The notes beneath the pieces are model-generated. The model made no database searches. It was given only the letters and a program-made list of their open reading frames with translations, and was not told where the DNA came from. This document shows, one piece after another, positions 23,832 through 31,997 of a stretch of 33,286 nt of DNA. A program made the position numbers and the translations under genes. This DNA comes from Bdellovibrionia bacterium (lineage in GTDB: Bacteria > Bdellovibrionota > Bdellovibrionia > Bdellovibrionales > UBA1609), in the NCBI GenBank assembly GCA_030432925.1, contig JAUILT010000031.1, positions 1 through 33,286 of the forward strand. Direction: 5' to 3'. Each line of letters starts with the position of its first letter. Positions within the stretch are counted from its first letter, which is position 1.

Positions 23832-25001
23832 TCAAGCCGGGCAAGTGGAGCTTGGGATATTTGCATATATTTCTGGCTGACAGGCCTTCCATGCTTTCAG
23901 TGCTTTGTCGGCGGCCTGAACAGAGGCGCCCACGGACCTTTGTTCAAGCAATAGAGGGGAGGCCAGCCAGAGATTGCTTATTTGGCTCAACTGACAGGGG
24001 TTTTTTAACTCCAGGTCATAAGACCCTTGGCTTTGTGGCGTGACCACAATTTTTTCAATGTCAATATTCTCAATAGCCTCAGGGTAGGCGCGTTTGATTT
24101 GTTTTTTCATGTTGCGAATCAGAGCGCCAATGTGCTCCATGTCTTCCGTGTGTTCGTCATTGATCAAACTGAACCAAAAACTCTCTTGCAGAGTTTTTGA
24201 GTCCTTTTGAATGGCGGGATAAAAAGTGCCTATACAGGGTTCAAAATCTGTTTTTGATCCCATTAGCAAATGCACGTTTTCATTTTCTGTTTGTAGGCCA
24301 GAGTGCAGAAAGTGCAAGCAAACGCTGGTCCAACCCTGGGCTTTGGAAACCTTGGCCTTTTCCCGGCCCTTTAGAGCGATATCAGGAATCAGAGTGTGTA
24401 AAGGAGATACTGGGGCTGCATGGAAAAAGTTTGTTGCATAGAAGGTTTTTGTCCCGTTCACAGTCACGGAGTCCAAATTTCCATCATCAAAATTATAGCG
24501 GGTCACTTCGTGGAGAGCTTGAATCTCAAAAGCGGGTTCGTGCAGTAGCCACTCCACCCAGTCCTCAGGCGGTATCAGAATTTCACGCACTTTGCTTTGA
24601 GTGTACCATTGGGCCTCATTGATAGAGTGAAACTTCAAATCTGAAAAACCAATAAAGTCCTTCAACTCCCCAGAGTTATAGGTTTTGGGAGGTAACTCTT
24701 TAGAGGGGCCAAGGATCTTTTGATCCATCATGAATTCCAGCATTTCCAATGGCTCTGTGTACTCCTTAAAGTCAGGAATATACAGAAGACTTGTATGAAA
24801 TTGAAACCCCTTGGTGGATGTGCTCCTTAAGTGACCACCTGGAATTTCTCTTTTTTCCAGAACCAGGGTTTTTTGCCCTAGGTCACTGAGCTGTTTTGCC
24901 AGAATCAGCCCGGAGAGGCCGGAGCCAATGATAATACTGTCATAGGTGTTTTTTGAGTTCTTTGTTGTTGCCATGGCCGAGTATTTCATCCTGTCAGTCA
25001 T
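23832..25001 (-). CDS. FAD/NAD(P)-dependent oxidoreductase, amine-oxidase/desaturase-like
   Basis: This protein of about 389 residues has an N-terminal Rossmann FAD-binding motif G-S-G-L-S-G-L (about 27-33), followed by L-V-L-E-K-R-E-I-P-G-G-H, the typical second FAD contact of amine-oxidase/protoporphyrinogen-oxidase/phytoene-desaturase-type flavoproteins. No clear substrate-site signature was recognised and the C-terminus keeps only general similarity. The start is not settled: GTG at 25016 and ATGs at 25001, 24989 and 24974 are in frame, none with a good ribosome site. The gene is followed by rpsB on the same strand and preceded by the CFI-box gene. Oxidation of an unknown small molecule is the only safe statement. 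Confidence 0.75.
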   Translation of the reverse strand: MTDRMKYSAMATTKNSKNTYDSIIIGSGLSGLILAKQLSDLGQKTLVLEKREIPGGHLRSTSTKGFQFHTSLLYIPDFKEYTEPLEMLEFMMDQKILGPSKELPPKTYNSGELKDFIGFSDLKFHSINEAQWYTQSKVREILIPPEDWVEWLLHEPAFEIQALHEVTRYNFDDGNLDSVTVNGTKTFYATNFFHAAPVSPLHTLIPDIALKGREKAKVSKAQGWTSVCLHFLHSGLQTENENVHLLMGSKTDFEPCIGTFYPAIQKDSKTLQESFWFSLINDEHTEDMEHIGALIRNMKKQIKRAYPEAIENIDIEKIVVTPQSQGSYDLELKNPCQLSQISNLWLASPLLLEQRSVGASVQAADKALKAWKACQPEIYANIPSSTCPA

Positions 25002-25074
25002 TTCGATAAAACACACACTAGCTCAAAAATTGAGTGCTGACGAGGGTTTTCAAGGAGCAGCTTTCAGAGCAGCT

Positions 25075-25920
25075 CTAATAAGCCAACCACTTTGCGAGTT
25101 TTTTGAGCAAAAAGCGGGCGATGGTTTTGAGAACAGAGGATCTGTCTATCCATTGGGCCACGCGGGGGGAGAGTCTGTAATAAAAATAAACACATTTTCT
25201 GCCCCAAAATCGAGTTTTTAACTGCTTATCCCGAAACTGCCTTAATACTGTGACTTCGGGGGCCCCTGGATATTCAAAGGCCGCTGTGGCAATAAAGCAC
25301 CGCGGGCGATTGGTTCGAGTCTGCCGGAGAAAGTGTTTGACGATAGCTGGGTTTTTGGCGGATCGCTGAAAAGACTCAGCCCTTTTTACAATGTCTGGAT
25401 AAATGGAGCTAAATACAATAAATTTGGCCAGCTTATCGGCAGATTCAGCCATACGGTTTCCGTATTTAGGAGACATATCATAAATGCGCATGAGGTCCCA
25501 GTAGACAGAGGCGATCACGGTGATCTCTTTAGACTTTTTTGAATTGTTAAAAATTTCTGGACTGAGCTCACCCTTTTTTTTGCTATAAATGACTTCGAGA
25601 ATACGCAGGTATTTTTCGTAAGAAACAGCCGCTTCAGAATAAGCCTTTTGTTGCATGAGCTGCCGGGCCTGTTTGATCAGATTCACTCGGTTTTTCCAAA
25701 GCATCACTTTATTTTTCTCACGGGTTTCGGCTTCTATACGGAGTTTAACTCCCTGAGAGACTTTGCTGGTGTAGTTGTCATAACAGTTGGCGCACACAGA
25801 TGGGGGCAGATCAGCAATACCTGCTGATGCCAAGGCAACTTTCATTCCCGTTTCAATGGGAAGAAGCTCTTCTACGCTGGCCCCACACTTTGGGCAGGAT
25901 TTGAGTTGAAGGTTGTCCAT
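25075..25920 (-). CDS. Zinc-ribbon, helical and CFI-box-CTERM protein of unknown function
   Basis: This 281-residue protein has a C-P-K-C-G knuckle (Cys9, Cys12) and a C-A-N-C knuckle (Cys43, Cys46), forming a probable zinc ribbon. A helical TPR-like middle follows (about 65-185). The C-terminal 75 residues start with the C-F-I-A-T-A-A-F motif at 208-215. That motif, with the following L-R-Q-F-R-D and Y-Y-R-L-S-P-R-V-A, is the CFI-box-CTERM domain found at the C-terminus of many proteins of unknown role. The end has two basic/hydrophobic stretches. There is no signal peptide. The ATG at 25920 is used (GGA 6 nt upstream); a TTG just before it is possible. Coupling with neighbours is not tight (75-78 bp). 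Confidence 0.7.
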   Translation of the reverse strand: MDNLQLKSCPKCGASVEELLPIETGMKVALASAGIADLPPSVCANCYDNYTSKVSQGVKLRIEAETREKNKVMLWKNRVNLIKQARQLMQQKAYSEAAVSYEKYLRILEVIYSKKKGELSPEIFNNSKKSKEITVIASVYWDLMRIYDMSPKYGNRMAESADKLAKFIVFSSIYPDIVKRAESFQRSAKNPAIVKHFLRQTRTNRPRCFIATAAFEYPGAPEVTVLRQFRDKQLKTRFWGRKCVYFYYRLSPRVAQWIDRSSVLKTIARFLLKKLAKWLAY

Positions 25921-25998
25921 CAAGTTCCAGTTTTGAAATACACGTATCCGACTAAGATTCTATCTCGAAAATCAGGTGGTTGCCAGTATCGTTGAAGT

Positions 25999-28035
25999 CT
26001 AAAGCATGTTTATGGGATCCACGTCCAGCTGGACTTTCGATCCGGAAGGAATCCACTTTTGGTCTCCCATGAGTTGATAACAAAAACTTTGCATGCATTG
26101 AGCATCTGTTGTTTTTAATAAAAGCTGGTGCCGGTAAGTGTTTCGGATCTTCATAAGAGGAGCTGGGCAGGGGCCAAGCAATTGAACACTTTGATATTTG
26201 CTTTGGGAGTTTCGGAGCTGTTCACAGCGATTGTAAACGAGAGATGAGAGACCTTCGGCCTTGGAGTTTTGTGGTGAAGACACTCTTATTAGAGTCACTC
26301 GGCCAAAGGGTGGGTAGGCAAGATCTTTACGTTCTTTTAACTCTTCTTCAGCAAAAGACTCATAATCACTCACTTTTGCATATTTAATGCTGGAGTGGCC
26401 TGGGTTATAGGTTTGTATGATCACTTTTCCACCATCTTGTACATGTCTTCCGGCGCGACCGCTCACTTGGGTTAAGAGCTGAAAAGAGCGCTCTGTAGCC
26501 CGAAAGTCAGGAAGGTTGAAGCCAATATCTGCCAGAACGAGCCCAACGACAGTCAGCTTTGGAAAGTCGAGCCCTTTGGCGATCATCTGAGTGCCTACAA
26601 GGATATCGATATTGCCCTTATCCATATTCCTGATCAGGGCCTCTAAATCTTTTCTTCCGGAAATTTCATCCCTGTCGGCTCGGGCGAGCCGGGCTTGAGG
26701 AAACATTTTTTGCAGATCTGTTTCGAGAAGCTCCGTTCCCAGTCCAATAGTTTCAATCTCTTCGGATTCACAAGAGGCACATTTATGGGGAAGCTGCTGG
26801 GAGAAGTCACAGTAATGACAGACGAGGTGACTTTTTCCGTGCAGAGTTAGGGAGATGGCACAGTTGGGACACTCAAATTGAGTTCCACAAGATGTGCACA
26901 GGGCCATTTGTGCCGTCCCTCGGCGATTAAGAAAAAGTGCTGATTGCATGCCTTTTTCAAGGTTAAGGGTCAGCTCCTCTTGAAGCCGAGGGGACATCCA
27001 AAAGGGACGTTCTGCCGGATCATGATCTAAGCCTTTTTTTGCTTCTCTCAATTGTTTCAGATCAACAACCTCCACAGTGGGCATTTTTCGCTCGGCGACC
27101 CGGTATTTCATTTGTAGCAGAGAGTATTTGCCGGTTTGGGCATTTTGCCAGCTTTCGAGGCTTGGAGTTGCTGACCCTAAAATAATCGGGCAACCATGGA
27201 GCTTGGCCAGTACAACAGCGGCATCTCGTCCATGATACTTTAATTTTTCATCTTGCTTGAAGCTGGGCTCATGTTCTTCATCCACAATGACGGCGCCCAA
27301 ATTTTTCATGGGACAAAACATTGCTGATCGGGCTCCCACGAGTATGGGCTTTTCACCAGCGACAACGCTCCACCACTGATTGGTTTTTTCTCTTTCGGTG
27401 AGATGGGAGTGTATGACGGCAATTTTTTCTGGAAACCGAGCGGCAAACCGTTGAATCAGTTGAGGGGTGAGTGAGATTTCAGGAACCAAAACGAGCGCTG
27501 TTTGGCCCTCAGAAAGAACTCGCTCTAAAATTTGCAGGTAGACCTCGGTTTTTCCTGAGCCTGTTACTCCATGTAGTAAAAATGGTTGAAACCCGGAGGA
27601 GTCTATAATTGGTTGAAGGCAGCTTTTTTGTTCATCAGTCAATTTGGGAGGAGAGCTGGGTTCAACACTTGGAATCACAGGAGGGTTTTGGGACTTCCTT
27701 TTGCCTCCTCTTTTCAAGGGAGGAAATGAGGAGTGAATCACTCTTCCAATCGGATGCATATAGTATTGAGCCAGCCACTCGACCCACTTTATGTAAGTGT
27801 CATGAAGGGGGGGGTACTCAGAGAGAATATGGTCAATGGACCTCATAGAAAACTCGTTGGAGGGGCTTGTTTCGCCAAGGACAACTCCATGGACTTTTCT
27901 TTTTCCTAGGGGAACCTGTACCGCAGTTCCTCTGGTAATGTTTATTTCGTTTTCAAATTTTGATGGGTCTAGGCTGTAAGTCAAAGGTGTACTTAAGGGG
28001 GCATTAACGGCCACCTGAAAAAAAGTCGTCTTCAC
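25999..28035 (-). CDS. priA: Primosomal helicase PriA
   Basis: This 678-residue PriA has an N-terminal 3'-DNA-binding region (about 1-100), then a superfamily 2 helicase core with Walker A G-V-T-G-S-G-K-T and Walker B D-E-E-H. The paired zinc-binding cysteine clusters (C-x2-C-x5-C-x2-C and C-x2-C/C-x2-C, residues about 380-430) are complete. Later helicase motifs include G-T-Q-M-I-A-K-G-L-D-F-P and Q-V-S-G-R-A-G-R. It restarts stalled replication forks by recognising D-loops and loading DnaB. The GTG start overlaps the stop of the upstream gene by GTGA. The length is near the E. coli value (732). Confidence 0.95.
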   Translation of the reverse strand: MKTTFFQVAVNAPLSTPLTYSLDPSKFENEINITRGTAVQVPLGKRKVHGVVLGETSPSNEFSMRSIDHILSEYPPLHDTYIKWVEWLAQYYMHPIGRVIHSSFPPLKRGGKRKSQNPPVIPSVEPSSPPKLTDEQKSCLQPIIDSSGFQPFLLHGVTGSGKTEVYLQILERVLSEGQTALVLVPEISLTPQLIQRFAARFPEKIAVIHSHLTEREKTNQWWSVVAGEKPILVGARSAMFCPMKNLGAVIVDEEHEPSFKQDEKLKYHGRDAAVVLAKLHGCPIILGSATPSLESWQNAQTGKYSLLQMKYRVAERKMPTVEVVDLKQLREAKKGLDHDPAERPFWMSPRLQEELTLNLEKGMQSALFLNRRGTAQMALCTSCGTQFECPNCAISLTLHGKSHLVCHYCDFSQQLPHKCASCESEEIETIGLGTELLETDLQKMFPQARLARADRDEISGRKDLEALIRNMDKGNIDILVGTQMIAKGLDFPKLTVVGLVLADIGFNLPDFRATERSFQLLTQVSGRAGRHVQDGGKVIIQTYNPGHSSIKYAKVSDYESFAEEELKERKDLAYPPFGRVTLIRVSSPQNSKAEGLSSLVYNRCEQLRNSQSKYQSVQLLGPCPAPLMKIRNTYRHQLLLKTTDAQCMQSFCYQLMGDQKWIPSGSKVQLDVDPINML

Positions 28036-28874
28036 CGAAACCTCTTGTAAAAATCCTGAATCAACTCCTGGTCAGGAAGGCGTAACTCAGGTTCGTTAGG
28101 TTCTTTTTTAAACCTTTTGGGGTCAACGAGCATTGATGAGGCGTTTCGTGGTAGTGGAGTTACAGATCCTATTTGGCTCTGAACGGTGTGATTCTCCCAA
28201 GTGTATTGTCGATTTTTAGGAAGCCAAAGTCGGCGAGGGTATCGGTTATAATTGGAGGCCATCACAGTTGCCGATGAGTGGGTTCGGACCTTTCTGACAT
28301 TAAACCGATCTTGCTCAATCCAGATGCCGGCATTTTCCTCGGCTTGGTCGGGAGGAGTTGGGACGCCAACAGCATAAGTGACAAAGCCGCCGGTTCGAGA
28401 GAGGCGGACAAAGCCCTGAGTGGGAAACTTTTTGGCGTCCTCCCCCTCAAACAGGGGGCGGCTCTGAAGCGATTCAGAGGGAGCGATTTTCATGGCGACG
28501 AGTTGGGGCTTTATTTTTTTGGAATAACGAAAGTGAAAAACAGGTTCAATAAAATCTTCTGAAAGCTTCGCTACTTTAACGCCACCATTTTTATAGTATT
28601 TTCGATTGTTTTTATAGACAATGGTTCCTGATACTAGATTTTTCAAGGCCCCCTTTCCTGTCAGTGTGACTGACATCTCCTCACCTCCAGAAACCACCCA
28701 GGTTTCTTTTATAGTTAGGGGCTCCGGGGTTGCGGGAAAGAGGACTTCCTGAGTGATTTTGTAATACCCACGGCCATGATTTTCAGCCAATCGGGACATA
28801 ATCAATGCGTAGTCGGGAATGTAGGCAAGGGCCAAAGAACTGGTTGTCAGAAAAAAAATGATTAAAGCTTTCAT
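28032..28874 (-). CDS. Secreted protein of unknown function
   Basis: This 280-residue protein has a cleavable signal peptide (about 1-18, ending A-L-A). The mature part is rich in beta-strands, with a K-I-T-Q-E-V start and T-L-T-G-K-G-A-L-K-N-L, a look reminiscent of LolA/outer-membrane-lipoprotein-carrier-like folds, but no family motif was recognised. It is therefore probably periplasmic. A strong ribosome site (GAGGAA 7 nt upstream) supports the ATG. It lies 12 bp after galU and overlaps priA by 4 bp, so it is co-transcribed with both. Function unknown. Confidence 0.65.
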   Translation of the reverse strand: MKALIIFFLTTSSLALAYIPDYALIMSRLAENHGRGYYKITQEVLFPATPEPLTIKETWVVSGGEEMSVTLTGKGALKNLVSGTIVYKNNRKYYKNGGVKVAKLSEDFIEPVFHFRYSKKIKPQLVAMKIAPSESLQSRPLFEGEDAKKFPTQGFVRLSRTGGFVTYAVGVPTPPDQAEENAGIWIEQDRFNVRKVRTHSSATVMASNYNRYPRRLWLPKNRQYTWENHTVQSQIGSVTPLPRNASSMLVDPKRFKKEPNEPELRLPDQELIQDFYKRFR

Positions 28875-28886
28875 AATGGAATTCCT

Positions 28887-29783
28887 CTAAAAAGTCTCAC
28901 ACAGTTTTTTCAAGTAGCCAGTTAAGGGCTGCTTCAGCTCAGGGTGCTTCAAAGCGAGTTCAATGTTGGCTTGTAAAAAGCCCAGTTTGTCACCGGCATC
29001 ATATCTTGTTGCTTGAACGGTCATGGCATGCAGCCCTTCTTTTTTTGCAACGGCCGTCATTCCGTCTGTCAGTTGGACCTCTCCATTTTTTCCGGGTCGG
29101 GTCGTTTTTAGTTCCTGCATGATACTGGCAGTAAAAACGTAGCGCCCGGGAAGAACGAACTGGCTAGGAGCTGATTCTGGAGAGGGTTTTTCCACGACAT
29201 TCTTAATGGACCACTTATTGACTCCAATGCTTTCGCAGTCAATAACTCCGTACTTGGAAACATCCTCTTTGGGCACCTCCATGGTAGCAACGGTGGAAAT
29301 ATGGGTATCTTCAAAGGCTCTACAGAGCTCCTCTATGGCTGAGGGCTGATTGTCCTTGGAAATCATGATTTCATCGCCAAGAAGAACGGCAAAGGGCTCG
29401 GAGCCCGTAATGGGGGCTGCTGTGGCAATGGCATGACCGAGACCATGGGCGAACTTTTGACGAATGCTAATAATGTTCACTAGATTTTTGATGGAGCAGA
29501 TGTGCTCCAGGAGATCTATTTTCCCCTGAGCTTCCAGAACAGATTCGACCTCATGGGATGTATCAAAGAAGTCTTCAATGGCGGTTTTATTTCTACCGGC
29601 AACAAGAATGACGTCTTCAATACCGGCTCGGGCACACTCTTCAACGATGTAGAGTATAGAGGGCTTATCCACAATAGGAAGCATCTCCTTGGGAATCGTT
29701 TTGGTGGCGGGGAGAAACCTTGTTCCCAGTCCTGCAGCGGGAATGACAGCTTTTTTAACTTTGTTGTTCATGCCCCTGACCAT
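28887..29783 (-). CDS. galU: UTP-glucose-1-phosphate uridylyltransferase
   Basis: This GalU-family nucleotidyltransferase has A-A-G-L-G-T-R-F-L-P-A-T-K-T-I-P-K-E-M-L near its N-terminus. Further motifs are G-H-A-I-A-T-A, the F-A-V-L-L-G-D-E segment and V-E-K-P. It makes UDP-glucose from UTP and glucose-1-phosphate for envelope glycans. The N-terminus is uncertain: TTG 29807, ATG 29783 and ATG 29771 are in frame. The last gives the canonical short N-terminus K-V-K-K-A-V-I-P-A-A-G, while GGTGA about 8 nt before 29783 favours that start. It is divergent from the MBL-fold gene. Confidence 0.93.
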   Translation of the reverse strand: MVRGMNNKVKKAVIPAAGLGTRFLPATKTIPKEMLPIVDKPSILYIVEECARAGIEDVILVAGRNKTAIEDFFDTSHEVESVLEAQGKIDLLEHICSIKNLVNIISIRQKFAHGLGHAIATAAPITGSEPFAVLLGDEIMISKDNQPSAIEELCRAFEDTHISTVATMEVPKEDVSKYGVIDCESIGVNKWSIKNVVEKPSPESAPSQFVLPGRYVFTASIMQELKTTRPGKNGEVQLTDGMTAVAKKEGLHAMTVQATRYDAGDKLGFLQANIELALKHPELKQPLTGYLKKLCETF

Positions 29784-29871
29784 AGCGAATTCACCGCTGA
29801 GTGCCAATCCCGAAAGGTGGAGCGTGACTCGTTAGGTCGCAAACAGGAGTTTTTATAGCTGACGCGATTTC

Positions 29872-29884
29872 GGTACAGCGTACC
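29872..29884. other. GGTAC-AGC-GTACC inverted repeat in the galU/MBL divergent spacer
   Basis: A perfect 5-bp inverted repeat around a 3-base centre, followed by TTTT on the plus strand. It lies in the 197-bp spacer between two divergent genes. It could be an operator. The stem is too short for a convincing terminator. Confidence 0.3.
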
Positions 29885-29980
29885 TTTTGGGAAACAGGAC
29901 TCGACTCATGAAGGGGTCGGGATAGTCAGATCACTTTATTGAGATTACAATTGAGAGGTCGAAAAAATGAAAGAGGTTCT

Positions 29981-30946
29981 ATGCAGGTAAAGCTGTGGGG
30001 GGTCAGGGGTTCACTGCCTCGCCCAGAAACACCAGAGAAGTTGCAGCAAAGAATTGTTTCGCTACTGAAAGACTTTGAAGCGGCCTCCACATCTTCAGCC
30101 ACGGAGTTTATGGCCAGCCTGAAGCCGCACCAGCTTGGAGGATATGGTGGCAATACAAGCTGTATGCAGGTTCTTGATGGAGATAAAGATCTTATTATTG
30201 ACTGTGGAAGTGGGATTAAGGATCTAGGCATGCAGATGATGGCGGGTCTTGCAGGTCAAGGGAAGGCAAAGATCTCCATACTGCTGACACATTTTCATTG
30301 GGATCATGTTATTGGGTTGCCATTTTTTGTACCTATTTTTATTCCTGGTAACGAAATCACTTTTTACGGGGTTCAAGAGAATTTAGAAACCTGCATTAAA
30401 GAGATGTTTAAGAAGCCGTTCTTTCCGGTGGATTTTTCGTGGCTGCCTTCTACTATCAAATTTGAAAAACTGCAGCCCAGAAAAACGGTGCAGATAGACA
30501 GTTTTGATGTCACGCCCTATCAGCTGGATCACCCAGACCCCTGTTGGGGGTATCGTGTTGATAAAGATGGTAAGTCATATGCCCACTGCGTGGATACAGA
30601 GGCCACTCGAATCAGCAAAGATGAATTGGGAGAGGACATTAAGCTCTATCAGGATGTTAACCTCATGGTTTTTGATGGGCAGTACACACTTGTTGAAGTG
30701 ATCGAAAAAGTGAATTGGGGTCATGCTGTAGCCGGTCTAGGGCTAGACTTAGCTATGCAGGAGAGGGTGGACCATGTTGTTTTTGTTCACCATGATCCCT
30801 ATGCGACTCATCAAAAAATCCAGGACGCCATTGAGCAGACTCGTCAATACCAGGAAGTTCGAGTCAGAGAATGTGAAAGTGTGGGCCAGAAGATTCACCC
30901 AGTCACTTGGGAGTTTGGCTATGAAGGTATGGTTATAGAGGTGTAG
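29981..30946 (+). CDS. MBL-fold metallohydrolase, RNase Z/PhnP-like group
   Basis: This 321-residue metallo-beta-lactamase-fold protein begins at the ATG at 29981 with the common M-x-V-K-L-W-G-V-R-G-S N-terminus and an AAGAGG ribosome site 4 nt upstream. The metal site T-H-F-H-W-D-H is at 103-109, with later D-H, H-C-V-D-T-E and F-V-H-H-D-P motifs giving the remaining ligands. The G-G-N-T-S-C segment and the closing region fit the RNase Z/PhnP/cAMP-phosphodiesterase group. The substrate (cyclic nucleotide, phosphodiester or other) cannot be assigned. An insertion of about 35 residues (17-50) follows the N-terminal motif. Its 3' end overlaps the convergent response-regulator gene by 14 bp. Confidence 0.85.
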   Translation: MQVKLWGVRGSLPRPETPEKLQQRIVSLLKDFEAASTSSATEFMASLKPHQLGGYGGNTSCMQVLDGDKDLIIDCGSGIKDLGMQMMAGLAGQGKAKISILLTHFHWDHVIGLPFFVPIFIPGNEITFYGVQENLETCIKEMFKKPFFPVDFSWLPSTIKFEKLQPRKTVQIDSFDVTPYQLDHPDPCWGYRVDKDGKSYAHCVDTEATRISKDELGEDIKLYQDVNLMVFDGQYTLVEVIEKVNWGHAVAGLGLDLAMQERVDHVVFVHHDPYATHQKIQDAIEQTRQYQEVRVRECESVGQKIHPVTWEFGYEGMVIEV

Positions 30947-31658
30947 GAATATACGCCTGAGGTTTATTTTTTTCAATCCATTCTAACAGTGCGTCTGAAG
31001 ACTCTCCGGCCAGGGATACAATTTCTATTCCAGTAAAGCGGCGGTTGTCTTTTGTCTTCGACCAACGGACAAACCCTGTTCCATGTAGGGCCCAGGGGGC
31101 GGCCTTAAGGTCAAACGAGACAAGGGTTCCGTCTTCGGGAATGTCATGGGCACAAGGGGCATAAAATCCTCCACGACCAAAAGCGAGTTCTCCAGACTGA
31201 GTGGAGATTTCAAGGCCATCCATTATAAAGTTCAGGTGATCTTTTGGTGTTTCTGCATTTTGTGCCCGCCAGCGGTCACTGGTTTTCAGGAGAGATTTTC
31301 TGACAATGTTCAAAAGTATTTTGGTATCAAAAGGTTTGTTAATAAACCCTTCTGCCCCCAAGCTAAAAAGTTCAGCTTCAGTGTAGTCGGTGAATGCTGA
31401 GATCAAAAAGACTCTAGGAAATACAGGGTCTCTGTCCTTGCATTTTTTTAACAGGTCATAGCCAGAGCCATTGGGCATGCGAATATCAGTGATAACAATT
31501 TGAATATCTTTGTCGGCCAATAACTTATCCCAAGCTGCAGAACCATTGTGAGCAGAGGAAACATTGAAGCCAAAGACGCGAAACTTCGTGGCGAGAAGGT
31601 CTCTCAGGTCTGGCTCGTCTTCAGCAATGAGTACTTTTATGTCCCTAGGGTTAATCAA
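30933..31658 (-). CDS. Response regulator with C-terminal PilZ-like domain
   Basis: This 241-residue two-domain protein has a receiver domain (about 7-120) with acidic pair E13-D14, phospho-acceptor Asp58 (V-I-T-D-I-R-M-P), Ser87 in the T/S position and Lys108 (N-K-P-F), all conserved. The C-terminal domain (about 135-225) has PilZ-like beta features: G-R-G-G-F, a V-S-F strand and G-F-V-R-W-S followed by G-I-E-I. The canonical RxxxR c-di-GMP motif is not evident, so binding is doubtful. The start is TTG at 31658 with AAGGT 7 nt upstream. No sensor kinase is adjacent. Bdellovibrio-type organisms use PilZ proteins in motility and predation, which is context only. Confidence 0.85.
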   Translation of the reverse strand: MINPRDIKVLIAEDEPDLRDLLATKFRVFGFNVSSAHNGSAAWDKLLADKDIQIVITDIRMPNGSGYDLLKKCKDRDPVFPRVFLISAFTDYTEAELFSLGAEGFINKPFDTKILLNIVRKSLLKTSDRWRAQNAETPKDHLNFIMDGLEISTQSGELAFGRGGFYAPCAHDIPEDGTLVSFDLKAAPWALHGTGFVRWSKTKDNRRFTGIEIVSLAGESSDALLEWIEKNKPQAYIPTPL

Positions 31659-31799
31659 AGCTGTGACCTTTGTGTTATAAAAATCCTTAAGTTCCTTGTG
31701 TTTATCGGAACCTCAACACAAATAATGGAGAAAATTCGACTCAATTTTTTTAAGACATCACCCGATAACGTATAAAAACGAGATGGCTATAAATGCGAC

Positions 31800-31883
31800 A
31801 TGCCTACAGGAGTTAAGCACCGCAACAAAGTGCTGAAAATACTTATGATTTTAATACTTTTGGCATTTTATTTTAATGTGTAG
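31800..31883 (+). CDS. Possible 27-residue single-span membrane peptide
   Basis: An ATG at 31800 opens a 27-codon frame ending in TAG at 31881-31883. The N-terminal third is basic (K, H, R, K, K among residues 6-13) and the rest is hydrophobic (I-L-M-I-L-I-L-L-A-F), with F-Y-F-N-V at the end, the profile of a small inner-membrane protein. No convincing ribosome site lies at normal distance; the nearest purine-rich stretch (GAGATGG) is about 10-17 nt upstream. It is probably either a real small protein or chance; I cannot decide. Confidence 0.25.
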   Translation: MPTGVKHRNKVLKILMILILLAFYFNV

Positions 31884-31928
31884 ACAGGTGTGGGCTCGCC
31901 AGGCTCAGCACACAGGTTTTAGGGCGGT

Positions 31929-31944
31929 ACAAAGAATGCTTTGT
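31929..31944 (+). other. ACAAAG-AATG-CTTTGT hairpin
   Basis: A perfect 6-bp stem with a 4-base loop, about 54 bp before the lipoprotein start. It may be a leader hairpin or an operator; there is no following U-run. Confidence 0.3.
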
Positions 31945-31997
31945 TATGTGGGTAGGCAAGAGGGTTTTTGTAAGATTTGTTTGGAAGGTGTCTTAAT

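Larger units (their letters stand above)
31659..31997. other. Gene-poor 339-bp intergenic region
   Basis: This is the longest spacer of the window, between the divergent response regulator and the lipoprotein. No tRNA or riboswitch consensus was recognised. It contains TATAAA-like AT stretches (for example near 31770-31776), a possible 27-codon ORF (31800-31883), a 5-bp inverted repeat (AGCAC/GTGCT, 31816-31834) and a 6-bp hairpin (31929-31944). Both divergent promoters are presumably here. Confidence 0.6.

Noticed and set aside
29872-29888. Hairpin plus TTTT as a rho-independent terminator
   Set aside because: The stem is only 5 bp, and no plus-strand gene ends before it; it lies in a divergent spacer.
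31880-31935. GTGTGGG...CACAC and repeated GGCTC stretch as a riboswitch
   Set aside because: Arms match only over 5 bases and no known riboswitch core (such as c-di-GMP-I) could be traced.
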